A stretch of DNA of 64,000 nt, taken from assembly GCF_030348825.1 (NCBI RefSeq), contig NZ_JAUCES010000005.1, positions 2,914,001-2,978,000 of the forward strand, read 5' to 3'. The notes beneath the pieces were generated by a model that was not told the DNA's origin, made no database searches, and saw only the letters and a program-made list of their open reading frames with translations. Each line of letters begins with the position of its first letter. Within the stretch, counting starts at the first letter, position 1. Made by a program: the position numbers and the translations under genes. The DNA is from Fictibacillus sp. b24 (GTDB lineage Bacteria > Bacillota > Bacilli > Bacillales > Fictibacillaceae). Positions 8,564 to 16,470 of this stretch are shown piece after piece.

Positions 8564-8824
8564 TTACGGCATGGAACTTGTTATGAATGTAATTAACAAA
8601 GCCAAGATTCCTAATACGACCACAATGATACATGTATAGAATAACAATTTCCCCTGAGTAGTTGGTATCTTTCTCGCGACAATAAACCCAATTATAGGAC
8701 TCAGAAACCAAAGAGTAATTCCCCATGGTGAATGAAGAATAACTGAGTCACTGAACCACCAAAATATGATACATAGGTGGAACACAATTAAAAGTAACGA
8801 CATTAGCTTTTCAGTTAGAATCAT
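8564..8824 (-). CDS. Small three-segment membrane protein, unknown function
   Basis: The protein is 86 aa, almost wholly hydrophobic, with about three membrane spans (LMSLLLIVFHLCIIFWWF; PWGITLWFLSPIIGFIVA; LLFYTCIIVVVLGILALLI). I do not recognise a family. The ATG at 8824 has only a weak AAGGGA signal. It ends 19 nt before the polysaccharide deacetylase start, so the two are likely cotranscribed. Its role may relate to envelope modification, by context only. Confidence 0.65.
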   Translation of the reverse strand: MILTEKLMSLLLIVFHLCIIFWWFSDSVILHSPWGITLWFLSPIIGFIVARKIPTTQGKLLFYTCIIVVVLGILALLITFITSSMP

Positions 8825-9011
8825 ATATTACGTATCCCTTTCCACTATTCTATGAAATGTCTCTTTTCGACAAAATTGTAGTAACCCCTCTTTTCGGTAA
8901 AGGAATTTAATTCTTCCTCGTAGAAATAGTTATGCAGATTTGTTTAAAGGAGATTTTATATAACATGGATTATTTGGAACACGACATATAAAACCGCGTT
9001 TCATGCAGAGG

Positions 9012-9057
9012 GCCTCCAAAACAGAAGTACGTTCAGTGTCAAAAAAATTTTGGAGGT
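9012..9057 (+). promoter_or_regulatory. Hairpin that would mask the methyltransferase ribosome binding site
   Basis: CCTCCAAAA (9013-9021) is perfectly complementary to TTTTGGAGG (9048-9056), which contains the GGAGG of the downstream gene; a G-U pair (9012/9057) can extend the stem. The loop is 26 nt. In the mRNA this would hide the Shine-Dalgarno sequence unless opened, suggesting translational control. No known riboswitch family is evident. Confidence 0.5.
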
Positions 9058-9063
9058 GCACGT

Positions 9064-9825
9064 ATGAAACATGATTTAGAATTTGAAGTATATGTAAATG
9101 ATGTTGAAAAGCCTTTTTCAGGATGGGATTTTTCTTATATTACTGATTCGGGTCGTATGGCAAGTGGGATGCTTTCATGGTCTTATGGCAGTTTAGTGAT
9201 TCCGCTGATTGGAAAAGTGTCGTCCATGTTGGATATGGGTACAGGCGGCGGAGAGCTTTTGTCAAAACTTCAGCCATTCCCAGCAAGGGTTTGTGCAACA
9301 GAGGGATATTTGCCTAATGTCCCAATCGCTCGTGAACGACTTGAGCCGCTAGGTGTGAAGGTGTATCAAATCGGTGAAGATGACTTGCTTCCATTTGAAG
9401 ATGACACGTTTGACCTCATCATTAATAAGCACGAATCGTATTCTCCTGTTGAAGTGAATCGTGTTTTAACGAGAGATGGGCTTTTTGTAACGCAGCAAGT
9501 TGGCGGTTCGGATTGCACGGATATAAATGAAGCGCTTGGAGCACCCATCAATGGTGAGTTCTCACACTGGAGCTTAGCTTTTGCTGAAAAGGAACTCTGT
9601 GAAAATGGGTTTGAGGTATTGGAGGCGAAAGAAGAATATCCAGTTCAGCGTTTTTACGATATCGGTGCCCTTCTTTATTATTTAAAAGCAATCCCTTGGC
9701 AGGTTTCCGACTTTAAAAGTGATGATTATCTAGATGAATTGTATGCAATTCATAAGATGATTCAAGATAAGGGTTTTTTTGAAGTGAAACAGCATCGTTT
9801 TCTTTTAAAAGCGAGGATCAAATAA
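9064..9825 (+). CDS. Class I SAM-dependent methyltransferase
   Basis: The protein is 253 aa. Motif I of the Rossmann-like fold is LDMGTGGGELLSKL and the later acidic motif is in FEDDTFDLIINKHES, as in UbiE/Methyltransf_11 proteins. The ATG at 9064 has TTGGAGGTG at ideal spacing, and that site is itself complementary to CCTCCAA 35 nt upstream. The substrate is unknown. The gene stands alone and ends in a strong bidirectional terminator shared with the convergent yrrS. Confidence 0.92.
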   Translation: MKHDLEFEVYVNDVEKPFSGWDFSYITDSGRMASGMLSWSYGSLVIPLIGKVSSMLDMGTGGGELLSKLQPFPARVCATEGYLPNVPIARERLEPLGVKVYQIGEDDLLPFEDDTFDLIINKHESYSPVEVNRVLTRDGLFVTQQVGGSDCTDINEALGAPINGEFSHWSLAFAEKELCENGFEVLEAKEEYPVQRFYDIGALLYYLKAIPWQVSDFKSDDYLDELYAIHKMIQDKGFFEVKQHRFLLKARIK

Positions 9826-9836
9826 GCGAAACTAAA

Positions 9837-9886
9837 AAAAGCTGGCCTATGTAATCGTGTAAAGCAACGATACAGGCCAGCTTTTC
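9837..9886 (+). terminator. Bidirectional terminator between methyltransferase and yrrS
   Basis: Arms AAGCTGGCCT and AGGCCAGCTT with additional inner pairing, a TTTT tract on the plus side and a run of seven T on the minus side. Confidence 0.9.
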
Positions 9887-9950
9887 TGTTCGTAAAGATG
9901 TCATCTGCAGGACATTAGAGTGTTACTGTCCACTTGAGAATATCACCAGT

Positions 9951-10601
9951 TTACTTCTGCACACTCGTGACCATCCAGCCCTTTTGATCTACCCACTCGA
10001 GGTTAACGGTATATCTCTCATTTGGCTGTTTGTTCGGGCTCACTTCTGCCACTGACTTCTGTGGTCCGCCGCCATTAGCGATTTTCCATACAGTCATATT
10101 TTCATCAAGTCCAGTTGCCAAACGAATGGCCTTCAGTTTTTCGTTCCAGTCCACACTGCCTTCATCATAGCTAGATGTGTGTGGACCTTTTTGAGATGTT
10201 CCAATCGGCTTGTTCAGAACAGGCTCGCCACCAGAAGCTTGCTGCTTTTTCTTTTCAGCTTCTTCAGCTTTCTTCGCTTTTTCTGCCGCTTCTTTTTTAT
10301 CCGCTTCTTTATCAGGATCTATGCCAATTTCTTTAGAAGGCTCTTGTTTCTCCGTTGTTTCCTCTTCAGCAGATTCTTTAGCTTCTTTCTCATCTTCTTC
10401 ATATGCACTCTCGTTATCTGGCTGAAGCTTAACGACTTTATGTTTTGGTTCTTTACTTACTTTTTCTTTAACAGGTTCCTCTTCATTACCCATTAGTAAT
10501 GCATCTTTCGGCAAAAACAATAGAGCTAAAAGAACGGCACCTAATGCGCTGAACAGTACTACATTTCTCTTTTTTGACTTGTTGCGCTCTGATCTTCTCA
10601 T
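9951..10601 (-). CDS. yrrS: YrrS family protein (DUF1510)
   Basis: The protein is 216 aa from the ATG at 10601, with AGAAGGAG upstream; the in-frame GTG at 10613 overlaps that ribosome binding site. It has a basic N-terminus (RRSERNKSKKRN), one membrane span (residues about 15-35), a long Lys/Glu/Ala-rich linker likely to be helical or coiled, and a C-terminal DUF1510 domain (WNEKLKAIRLATGLDENMTV). In Bacillus, yrrS usually sits next to a penicillin-binding protein gene and is linked to cell-wall synthesis, so the protein is probably a membrane-anchored extracytoplasmic factor. No PBP gene is adjacent here. Confidence 0.9.
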   Translation of the reverse strand: MRRSERNKSKKRNVVLFSALGAVLLALLFLPKDALLMGNEEEPVKEKVSKEPKHKVVKLQPDNESAYEEDEKEAKESAEEETTEKQEPSKEIGIDPDKEADKKEAAEKAKKAEEAEKKKQQASGGEPVLNKPIGTSQKGPHTSSYDEGSVDWNEKLKAIRLATGLDENMTVWKIANGGGPQKSVAEVSPNKQPNERYTVNLEWVDQKGWMVTSVQK

Positions 10602-10795
10602 CTGTATATTCACTCCTTCTTAAACAAACGTTCCCTCTATGGATGAAACCAAACAAAAAGAACTCCATTCATAAAATGAAGTCCTATCATTTACATATAT
10701 CTCTTGTACTCAACATTAATTATTCGAATAGCAACAGTAGAAACTTGTGGGTAACATAAGATTTCAGAAGTTTTCGTCAAATCATTAAATATGCT

Positions 10796-11245
10796 TTAAA
10801 CCTCAAGCACAACAGCCATTTCTTTTCCGAATCGGTCTCCGTTATCGACAAATCCTAAACTTCTATACAACTCGTGAGCGCCTGTATTTTCAGGGTGATA
10901 TCCAACAACAATTCTTTTAGCATTCAGCTTCGTTTTCATTTCATCAATCATTAACTGTGCAGCCGTTTTTCCAATACCTTTTTGCTGGTGGTTCTTATCG
11001 ATCATAATGCGGTAGATCCAATAGCCATCGAGCTCTTCTTCCACAGTATTGAACATAAGGAATCCTACTGTTTCGCCACCATAACGGATGCTATAAGGCT
11101 TTAAGTTCGGCTCGAATTTTGATTGTGCGATTGAAACAGCATTAGGTTCAATATGACTCGCTTGATTTTCTTCAACTTCTAATGAACAGCATTCGTACCA
11201 ATTTTCTGCGTTTAATTCTGTGATTTCTACAGATTTGTTTGTCAT
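10796..11245 (-). CDS. GNAT acetyltransferase, spermine/spermidine acetyltransferase (BltD)-like
   Basis: The protein is 149 aa from the ATG at 11245 (AAGGGG upstream); the frame stays open to 11350 without a better start. The acetyl-CoA motif is DKNHQQKGIGKTAAQLMIDEM and the C-terminal YRSLGFVDNGDRFGKEMAVV is typical of the family. Resemblance to BltD-type polyamine acetyltransferases is in the overall layout (EVEENQASHIEPN, YWIYRIMIDKNHQ); the substrate is inferred. No drug exporter like Blt lies next to it; the OFA transporter upstream is separated by a hairpin. Confidence 0.85.
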   Translation of the reverse strand: MTNKSVEITELNAENWYECCSLEVEENQASHIEPNAVSIAQSKFEPNLKPYSIRYGGETVGFLMFNTVEEELDGYWIYRIMIDKNHQQKGIGKTAAQLMIDEMKTKLNAKRIVVGYHPENTGAHELYRSLGFVDNGDRFGKEMAVVLEV

Positions 11246-11317
11246 GTTTTCCCCTTGGATATGTATTTTTGTTCCATTTTTAACTTTACCATAAAAAATC
11301 AAATCATATGGTTTTAA

Positions 11318-11352
11318 TAAAAAACAGCGCCTTCCCGTTAATGAAGACACTG
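11318..11352 (-). terminator. Terminator of the OFA transporter gene
   Basis: On the minus strand CAGTGTCTTC pairs with GAAGGCGCTG (with G-U pairs) and is followed by a T run. Confidence 0.7.
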
Positions 11353-11372
11353 CATTTTCATCATATTAAAAG

Positions 11373-12626
11373 TTACGCCACTGACTTTTCTTGTTTCGCT
11401 TCTAGCCGTTTCATATCAAAGCGGACTAAAATTGAGACGACAAGAGCGACAACAAACAAGCCTGAGAAGAACGTTAAGCTGTTTGCGTACGAACCCGTAG
11501 TGTCTTTAATCCAAGCAGCGAAAAGTGGACCCGCAAGACCTGCTGCTGCCCAAGCCGTTAAGATGTAACCATGAATCGCACCAACTTGTTTCGTTCCAAA
11601 CAAATCGCCGATAAAGGCTGGGATAGAGGCAAATCCTCCTCCATAGCACGTGTAAACGACCGCTAGCATCACTTGGAAAAGAATCGATGATGATGTTTGC
11701 GGCAAAAAGAAAAATAGAGCGATCTGCAATACGAAGAACGTTGTGTATGTGTTAGGCCGTCCGATATAATCGGATACTGATGCCCAGCCGATACGTCCAA
11801 AACCGTTAAACAAACCTAATACCCCAACAAGAGCTGCTGCTTCCGCTGTTGTTAGCCCTATACTTTCTTCTGCAAGTGGTTTTGCTGCAGAAAGAATAGC
11901 AATACCGCACGTTACGTTGATAAATAACATGATCCACAGATAATAGAAACGTCTTGTTTTTACGGCTTCATTTGCCGTAAGCTGTGAAAGATCTTTCTTA
12001 ATCTTCACCTTGCCGCTTTCTACATTCTCTTTAAATCCAGCCGGCAGCCAGCCTTCTTCTGGTTTTTCCAAATAAAGTGATGATAATGTCATGACTGCAA
12101 AATAAGCAATACCTAGAATGAAGAACGTGTTTGCTACTCCAACTGACTTAATCAATGCATCCATGATCGGAGAACTGATTGCTGCTGCGAACCCAAACCC
12201 CATGATAGCAAGTCCAGTCGCTAAACCACGTCGATCGGGGAACCATTTTATAAGTGTGGAAACGGGAGCGATATAACCAACACCAAGACCAATACCGCCG
12301 AGCACTCCATAAAATATGTACAGCATCGTTAATGAGCCTAAGTTGACTGCTATTCCTGATCCCGCGATACCAAGTCCAAAGAAAATGGCTGCGAGTAAAC
12401 CAGCTTTTCTTGGACCATGTTTTTCAACAAAGTGACCTAGAAAGGCGGCCGATAAACCTAAGAATAAAATTGCAATACTGAACGTCATCTGTACTTGTGA
12501 AGCGGACCATCCGAACTTTTCAATCAATGGATTCGTGAAGTTGCTCCATGCATAAACAGAACCGATGGAAATATGAATTCCAACCGCTGATAACGCAATG
12601 AGCCAGCGATTCTTTGTCTTTCTCAT
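11373..12626 (-). CDS. MFS transporter, OFA (oxalate/formate antiporter) family
   Basis: The protein is 417 aa with about twelve membrane spans. The N-terminal pattern GIHISIGSVYAWSNFTNPL followed by FGWSASQVQMTFSIA is characteristic of the OFA subfamily, and the loop 2-3 pattern EKHGPRKAG is the MFS motif A region. Characterised relatives exchange oxalate for formate or take up small carboxylates such as pyruvate or lactate; the substrate here cannot be read from sequence. The ATG at 12626 has a weak purine-rich signal. A terminator-like hairpin at 12697-12751 lies about 70 nt upstream. Confidence 0.92.
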   Translation of the reverse strand: MRKTKNRWLIALSAVGIHISIGSVYAWSNFTNPLIEKFGWSASQVQMTFSIAILFLGLSAAFLGHFVEKHGPRKAGLLAAIFFGLGIAGSGIAVNLGSLTMLYIFYGVLGGIGLGVGYIAPVSTLIKWFPDRRGLATGLAIMGFGFAAAISSPIMDALIKSVGVANTFFILGIAYFAVMTLSSLYLEKPEEGWLPAGFKENVESGKVKIKKDLSQLTANEAVKTRRFYYLWIMLFINVTCGIAILSAAKPLAEESIGLTTAEAAALVGVLGLFNGFGRIGWASVSDYIGRPNTYTTFFVLQIALFFFLPQTSSSILFQVMLAVVYTCYGGGFASIPAFIGDLFGTKQVGAIHGYILTAWAAAGLAGPLFAAWIKDTTGSYANSLTFFSGLFVVALVVSILVRFDMKRLEAKQEKSVA

Positions 12627-12693
12627 CCGTACATCCCCCTAAAAAGTTAATATGGTTAAACTTTCATGAAACTTACCCTAATGTAAACCAAAT

Positions 12694-12751
12694 AAAAAGA
12701 CAACATCCAAAAGTACTTATTCATTAAATAAGTCCTTTAAGAATGTTGCCT
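12694..12751 (-). terminator. Terminator-like hairpin upstream of the OFA transporter
   Basis: On the minus strand GGCAACATTC and inner CTTATT pair with AATAAG and GATGTTGTC, followed by TTTTTATTT. It may end the short sigma-like gene about 120 nt upstream, or act as a leader attenuator for the OFA gene 70 nt downstream. Confidence 0.6.
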
Positions 12752-12872
12752 AAAATCTCTACATACTCGTGCAGAGAGTTCATTCACCATTAATATTGAA
12801 ATAGAAAATGTGCAGATCATGCATATTTTCCATTTATCCTATGGGCATTAGTTGTAAGCGATTTTAATGTTA

Positions 12873-13211
12873 TCAGATGGTTGCATTATTCGCAATATAA
12901 TTTTTAGACTTTTTAGATAATAATTTTGTGATGTGTAACTCTTCTCGATTTACACACTTTAATTTGCAAAGTTTTATTAAATAGCTTGATAGGAAACTAT
13001 CCTTCGATTTCTCATAATGAACGGGGTTCTCCCAAAGATCACGAAATACTTCGCATAAAACTTGCTCAGCGGCTCGCTTATTCCCTGTAATTCGGAAGGC
13101 AACCTGAAAAAGTAATGTGCTGTATGAATGGACCATTTGTTTTAAGGCTTTGGGATCTTTTTTTAATATTTGTTCTAATACATTTCCCTCAATGTCTCTT
13201 TTCAATTTCAT
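12873..13211 (-). CDS. Sigma-70 region 2-like protein lacking region 4
   Basis: The protein is 112 aa. Residues about 15-70 resemble ECF sigma region 2 (KQMVHSYSTLLFQVAFRITG; EQVLCEVFRDLWENP), the part that binds core RNA polymerase and the -10 element. The protein then ends in a basic tail with no region 4, so it cannot recognise a -35 element alone. It may be a decayed sigma factor, half of a split sigma, or a modulator. The start at 13211 has GGGTGATGC upstream. It is monocistronic. Confidence 0.6.
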   Translation of the reverse strand: MKLKRDIEGNVLEQILKKDPKALKQMVHSYSTLLFQVAFRITGNKRAAEQVLCEVFRDLWENPVHYEKSKDSFLSSYLIKLCKLKCVNREELHITKLLSKKSKNYIANNATI

Positions 13212-13316
13212 AACAGCATCACCCTTTATACTAGATTATTTTTACAGTACCCTTATATGATATATGTTAAACACTTGTATAATATTTGTTTATGTATTTT
13301 GCGTTTATTGTATAAC

Positions 13317-13352
13317 AAAAGGCAATGCCAATTAAAACAGCACTGCCTTACA
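13317..13352 (-). terminator. Terminator of the holin-like gene
   Basis: On the minus strand AAGGCAGTGC pairs with GCATTGCCTT (one G-U), followed by TTTG and T-rich sequence. Confidence 0.75.
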
Positions 13353-13357
13353 TTTCC

Positions 13358-13606
13358 TTACTTTGTTAGTTTGTTTTCTATAGAATATTTAATCCCTGCG
13401 ACCGTGCCTATCCCGAGCAACGCATATTTCAATCCGACCAATGTAGCTTCTGGTGTTGCACCGCCCGCTTCCCAAAAGGCGTATAAGACACCCAGCACGA
13501 CAGCCACTATGGGAATATACTTATTAGAAAATCTTTCTGTCTGACGAATCGCATATAAAATCACAGCTAAACCAACATACGGCGCAAAATCGGTCATAAA
13601 ATCCAT
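13358..13606 (-). CDS. Holin-like small membrane protein
   Basis: The protein is 82 aa from the ATG at 13606 (GGGGTGG upstream); a GTG at 13615 would add three residues. It has an N-terminal amphipathic/hydrophobic segment, a charged turn RQTERFSNKYIP, a second span IVAVVLGVLYAFWEAGG and a third hydrophobic stretch ending with a charged tail. This order resembles phage holins of the A118-like group (turn followed by a Gly-rich IP..A..LG.LYA pattern). No endolysin or phage gene is nearby, so it may be a phage remnant or a chromosomal holin-like factor. Family assignment is by pattern memory. Confidence 0.6.
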   Translation of the reverse strand: MDFMTDFAPYVGLAVILYAIRQTERFSNKYIPIVAVVLGVLYAFWEAGGATPEATLVGLKYALLGIGTVAGIKYSIENKLTK

Positions 13607-13756
13607 GATTTCCACCCCATTCCTTAAATTTTGTAAGGCTTATACAAAACTTATTCTGAAATGGATGAATAAAGACCAGATCTGTCTCCGTTTGGCTTAA
13701 CTCTAAAGAATGAAGACAAAAGTTTTTCTGTTGAATCAACATGAATCGCATTTCAT

Positions 13757-13819
13757 TCCACGAGATTGGTGCACATATCCAGAAGTTTTATTGAAATATC
13801 CACAAGTCTACAAATTCAG
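13757..13819. repeat. 21-nt periodic array B, three degenerate units (same core as array A)
   Basis: Units begin at 13757, 13778 and 13799, exactly 21 nt apart, with cores TTCCACGAGA, ATCCAGAAGTTT and ATCCACAAGTCT. These are variants of the array A core. The array lies 22 nt beyond the stop of the nitronate monooxygenase gene. Confidence 0.8.
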
Positions 13820-13840
13820 ACATAATCGACATCGCTAAGT

Positions 13841-14914
13841 TTATGTTTGGTTTAATTTCAATGCCCCTTTCCTGAGCGCACCATCAAATTCTTCCACAAG
13901 ACTTTCCACCAACTCACCTGCTGATCTCACTTGAGCTAACGCCGATGCCTGCCCCGCCCACATGGAGATCATCTCTTTATTTCCTTGCCGACCAGCTTCT
14001 TTTCTAATATCAGAAGTTAAAACGTGCTGGACGGGATACGTCGGCAATACACCACCATGAGTCTCCAACTCTAGCATCATCTCATTCTTAAACCCTCTCG
14101 CACTTTTGCCTGAAAAAGCTTTTGTGATTTTCGTGTCTGTGTCACAACTCGCTAAAATCGCTTGTCTATGAATCTCGTTCGCACCGCTTTCCTTTACAGT
14201 TAAAAATGCGGTACCGAGTTGAACGGCGGATGCACCTAACGTCAGTCCTGCTGCCATTCCCCTGCCATCCATAATGCCACCAGCGGCAACTACAGGACAG
14301 CTCACCGCGTCAACAACTTGTGGGACCAAGGCCATCGTTCCAATCATTGCTTCATTTTTAACATCTAAAAATGTCCCTCTGTGACCACCTGCTTCACTTC
14401 CTTGCGCGACGATTACATCCACCCCACAAGATTCCAGCACTACCGCCTCTTTTACTGTTGTTGCAGTAGCAATCACGGTAATGCCTGACGCGTGAAGCTG
14501 ATCTACTAAACTCTTTTGTGGTGCATCAAATGTAAAACTAACAATCTTAACACCAGATGCCACTACTATTTCTAGTTGTTTTTCAAAGAGATCCTTTATT
14601 TTTGGGACTTTGTTCAATTCTGGAATTCCAAGTCTCGACCGGTATTTATTCAAATGTTGCTGCATCTTTAAAATAGATTCCTCATCCATTTCGTAACTCT
14701 GTGGAAGAAACAAATTTACTGCAAAAGGTGCCTCTGTTAACACCTGAATATCACGAATGGCTTCACTTATTTGTTGAGGAGTCATGTATCCAGCACCGAG
14801 CGTTCCTAGAGCACCCGCCTCACTGACTGCCGCGACTAATTCCGGTGTCGTCGGCCCGCCTGCCATACCAGCCTGTATGATCGGATACTTGATATTGAGC
14901 ATTTTACAAATCAT
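13841..14914 (-). CDS. Nitronate monooxygenase (2-nitropropane dioxygenase family)
   Basis: The protein is 357 aa with an FMN-binding TIM barrel. It begins MLNIKYPIIQAGMAGGPTTP after four residues, and has the conserved AQGSEAGGHRG segment with the catalytic-type His and the phosphate-binding VAAGGIMDGRGMAAGLTLGA. These enzymes oxidise toxic alkyl nitronates such as propionate 3-nitronate; FabK enoyl-ACP reductases share the fold, but the GSEAGGHRG pattern favours nitronate monooxygenase. The ATG at 14914 has GGAG 7 nt upstream. Nothing nearby is obviously related. Confidence 0.93.
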   Translation of the reverse strand: MICKMLNIKYPIIQAGMAGGPTTPELVAAVSEAGALGTLGAGYMTPQQISEAIRDIQVLTEAPFAVNLFLPQSYEMDEESILKMQQHLNKYRSRLGIPELNKVPKIKDLFEKQLEIVVASGVKIVSFTFDAPQKSLVDQLHASGITVIATATTVKEAVVLESCGVDVIVAQGSEAGGHRGTFLDVKNEAMIGTMALVPQVVDAVSCPVVAAGGIMDGRGMAAGLTLGASAVQLGTAFLTVKESGANEIHRQAILASCDTDTKITKAFSGKSARGFKNEMMLELETHGGVLPTYPVQHVLTSDIRKEAGRQGNKEMISMWAGQASALAQVRSAGELVESLVEEFDGALRKGALKLNQT

Positions 14915-14962
14915 ACGTCATCTCCTTCCACCTACATTTTTCTAAATCATATCAAAAAGAAA

Positions 14963-14990
14963 GAGCTTTAGTCTGTTCTGACCAAAGCTC
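14963..14990 (-). terminator. Terminator of dctP
   Basis: GAGCTTTAGTC / GACCAAAGCTC arms (one G-U on the minus-strand RNA), followed on the minus strand by TTTCTTTTTG. Confidence 0.8.
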
Positions 14991-14998
14991 GTTTTGTG

Positions 14999-16270
14999 TT
15001 AGACCGCAATCTTTCTGTTTTCGTACATTTCCTGAATTGCTTCTTCACTTTTACCCTCATCAAATTCATTCTCACTTTTTGAAACAACGATTGTAGCGAT
15101 TCCGTTACCGATCAAGTTTACAATCGCACGGGCTTCACTCATAAAACGGTCAACTCCCAATAGCAGCGCCAATCCTTCAACTGGAATAACCTGCATGGCT
15201 GTTAAGGTTGAAGCGAGGACTATGAATCCGCCACCTGTAACAGCTGCAGCTCCTTTGGATGTTAGCATCAATACAGCGATGATCGTTAGCTGCTGCGTCA
15301 AACTCAAGTCAATGCCGAAAACTTGTGCTAAGAATACAACCGCCATCGAAAGGTAAATCGATGTTCCATCTAAGTTGAATGAATATCCTGTTGGAATAAC
15401 AAGACCAACAACTGATTTCGAGCAGCCGAACTTTTCCATCTTATTCATCATTCGTGGCAGCACAGATTCTGAAGAGCTTGTCCCTAAAACGATTAAAAGC
15501 TCATCTTTTATAAACTTCAAATACTTCCAAAGACTAAAGCCGTACATCTTACAAATCAAGTTCAATACGATGAAAACGAAGAAAAACATCGTAGTATACA
15601 CAGCGATCATCAATTTACCGAGCGGAACAAGTGACTCAAGGCCATAGTTTCCAATTGTAAACGCCATCGCTCCGAATGCGCCTAGTGGAGCAGCTTTCAT
15701 GATGTAACCGACAATCTTGAAAAAGACATTAAGTAATTTTTCAAAGAACTCAATAATGATCTTCCCGCTGGCCCCGAGTGCAGTAAGCCCTACACCGAAC
15801 AAAATGGAGAAGAACAGAACTTGAAGGATATCGCCTTTTGCGAACGCATCTACCATATTGCTCGGAACGATGTGTGTCACAAACTCAATCCAGTCGATCT
15901 TTCCGCCTTCCTCAGATGTGTATTGTGATACATCCCCTTTTTCAAGCTTATCAAAGTCTAAGCCAGCTCCTGGTTTTAACACGTTAACAACGATCAGACC
16001 GATAACGAGAGCAAGCGTTGTGACAATTTCAAAATAAATAAATGCTTTTCCTCCGACCTTACCTACTTTTTTCATATCACCCATTTTTGCAATACCGAGT
16101 ACGATCGTTAAGAAAATGATCGGAGCGATAACCATCTTAACAGCGTTAATAAATGTATCTCCTACAGGTTTCATCTGTTTGCCTACTTCCGGCCAGATGA
16201 GTCCAACAAGCACACCAACTGCAATAGCCGTTAATACCTGAAACGTTAAGTTCTTAAATATCCTTTTCAT
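14999..16270 (-). CDS. dctP: C4-dicarboxylate:proton symporter DctP (DAACS family)
   Basis: The protein is 423 aa from the ATG at 16270 (AAAGGAG upstream). It has eight or so membrane spans and the re-entrant loop signatures of the dicarboxylate/amino acid:cation symporters: a Ser-rich stretch [14 protein letters not shown] and [21 protein letters not shown] (with the NLDGT substrate/cation site). The neighbouring two-component genes of the CitA/DcuS type and a divergent C4-dicarboxylate-binding protein identify it as the fumarate/succinate/malate permease rather than a glutamate carrier. Upstream lie a 41-bp palindrome, a terminator after dctR and a cre-like site. Confidence 0.95.
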   Translation of the reverse strand: MKRIFKNLTFQVLTAIAVGVLVGLIWPEVGKQMKPVGDTFINAVKMVIAPIIFLTIVLGIAKMGDMKKVGKVGGKAFIYFEIVTTLALVIGLIVVNVLKPGAGLDFDKLEKGDVSQYTSEEGGKIDWIEFVTHIVPSNMVDAFAKGDILQVLFFSILFGVGLTALGASGKIIIEFFEKLLNVFFKIVGYIMKAAPLGAFGAMAFTIGNYGLESLVPLGKLMIAVYTTMFFFVFIVLNLICKMYGFSLWKYLKFIKDELLIVLGTSSSESVLPRMMNKMEKFGCSKSVVGLVIPTGYSFNLDGTSIYLSMAVVFLAQVFGIDLSLTQQLTIIAVLMLTSKGAAAVTGGGFIVLASTLTAMQVIPVEGLALLLGVDRFMSEARAIVNLIGNGIATIVVSKSENEFDEGKSEEAIQEMYENRKIAV

Positions 16271-16304
16271 TATTCTTCTCCTTTCGAATTCGAAAATGAA
16301 CTTA

Positions 16305-16345
16305 AATTGTATGGGGTCTGACCCGGGGTCAGACCCCATACAATT
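16305..16345. repeat. 41-bp near-perfect palindrome upstream of dctP
   Basis: Two perfect 19-bp inverted arms (16305-16323 and 16327-16345) with a 3-nt centre; the inner part reads GGGGTCTGACC-CGG-GGTCAGACCCC. It lies 35 nt before the dctP start. As RNA it would form a very stable hairpin without a T tail. It could be an operator for the adjacent regulator or a REP-like dispersed element. Confidence 0.85.
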
Positions 16346-16377
16346 CCCACACAATTTACACACAGCTCACACATAAA

Positions 16378-16413
16378 AAAGCGTTATCATTTGTAAGATA
16401 ATGATAACGCTTT
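16378..16413 (-). terminator. Terminator after dctR
   Basis: Perfect 13-bp arms AAAGCGTTATCAT / ATGATAACGCTTT with a 10-nt loop, then a T run on the minus strand. It lies 58 nt after the dctR stop, so dctP probably has its own promoter. Confidence 0.85.
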
Positions 16414-16415
16414 CA
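16402..16415. promoter_or_regulatory. Possible cre site (CcpA) upstream of dctP
   Basis: TGATAACGCTTTCA differs at one position from the catabolite-responsive element consensus TGWAANCGNTNWCA. It overlaps the right arm of the dctR terminator, so the match could be a by-product of that hairpin. Carbon catabolite control of C4-dicarboxylate uptake would make sense. Confidence 0.35.
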
Positions 16416-16470
16416 TACTATTGTTAGAATATTACGAACTTATTGGACGTTTTGGTCTTTTTGGTCTCGA

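Noticed and set aside
10179-10496. 105-codon Phe/Arg-rich open frame
   Set aside because: It is the complement of the Lys/Glu-rich linker of yrrS.
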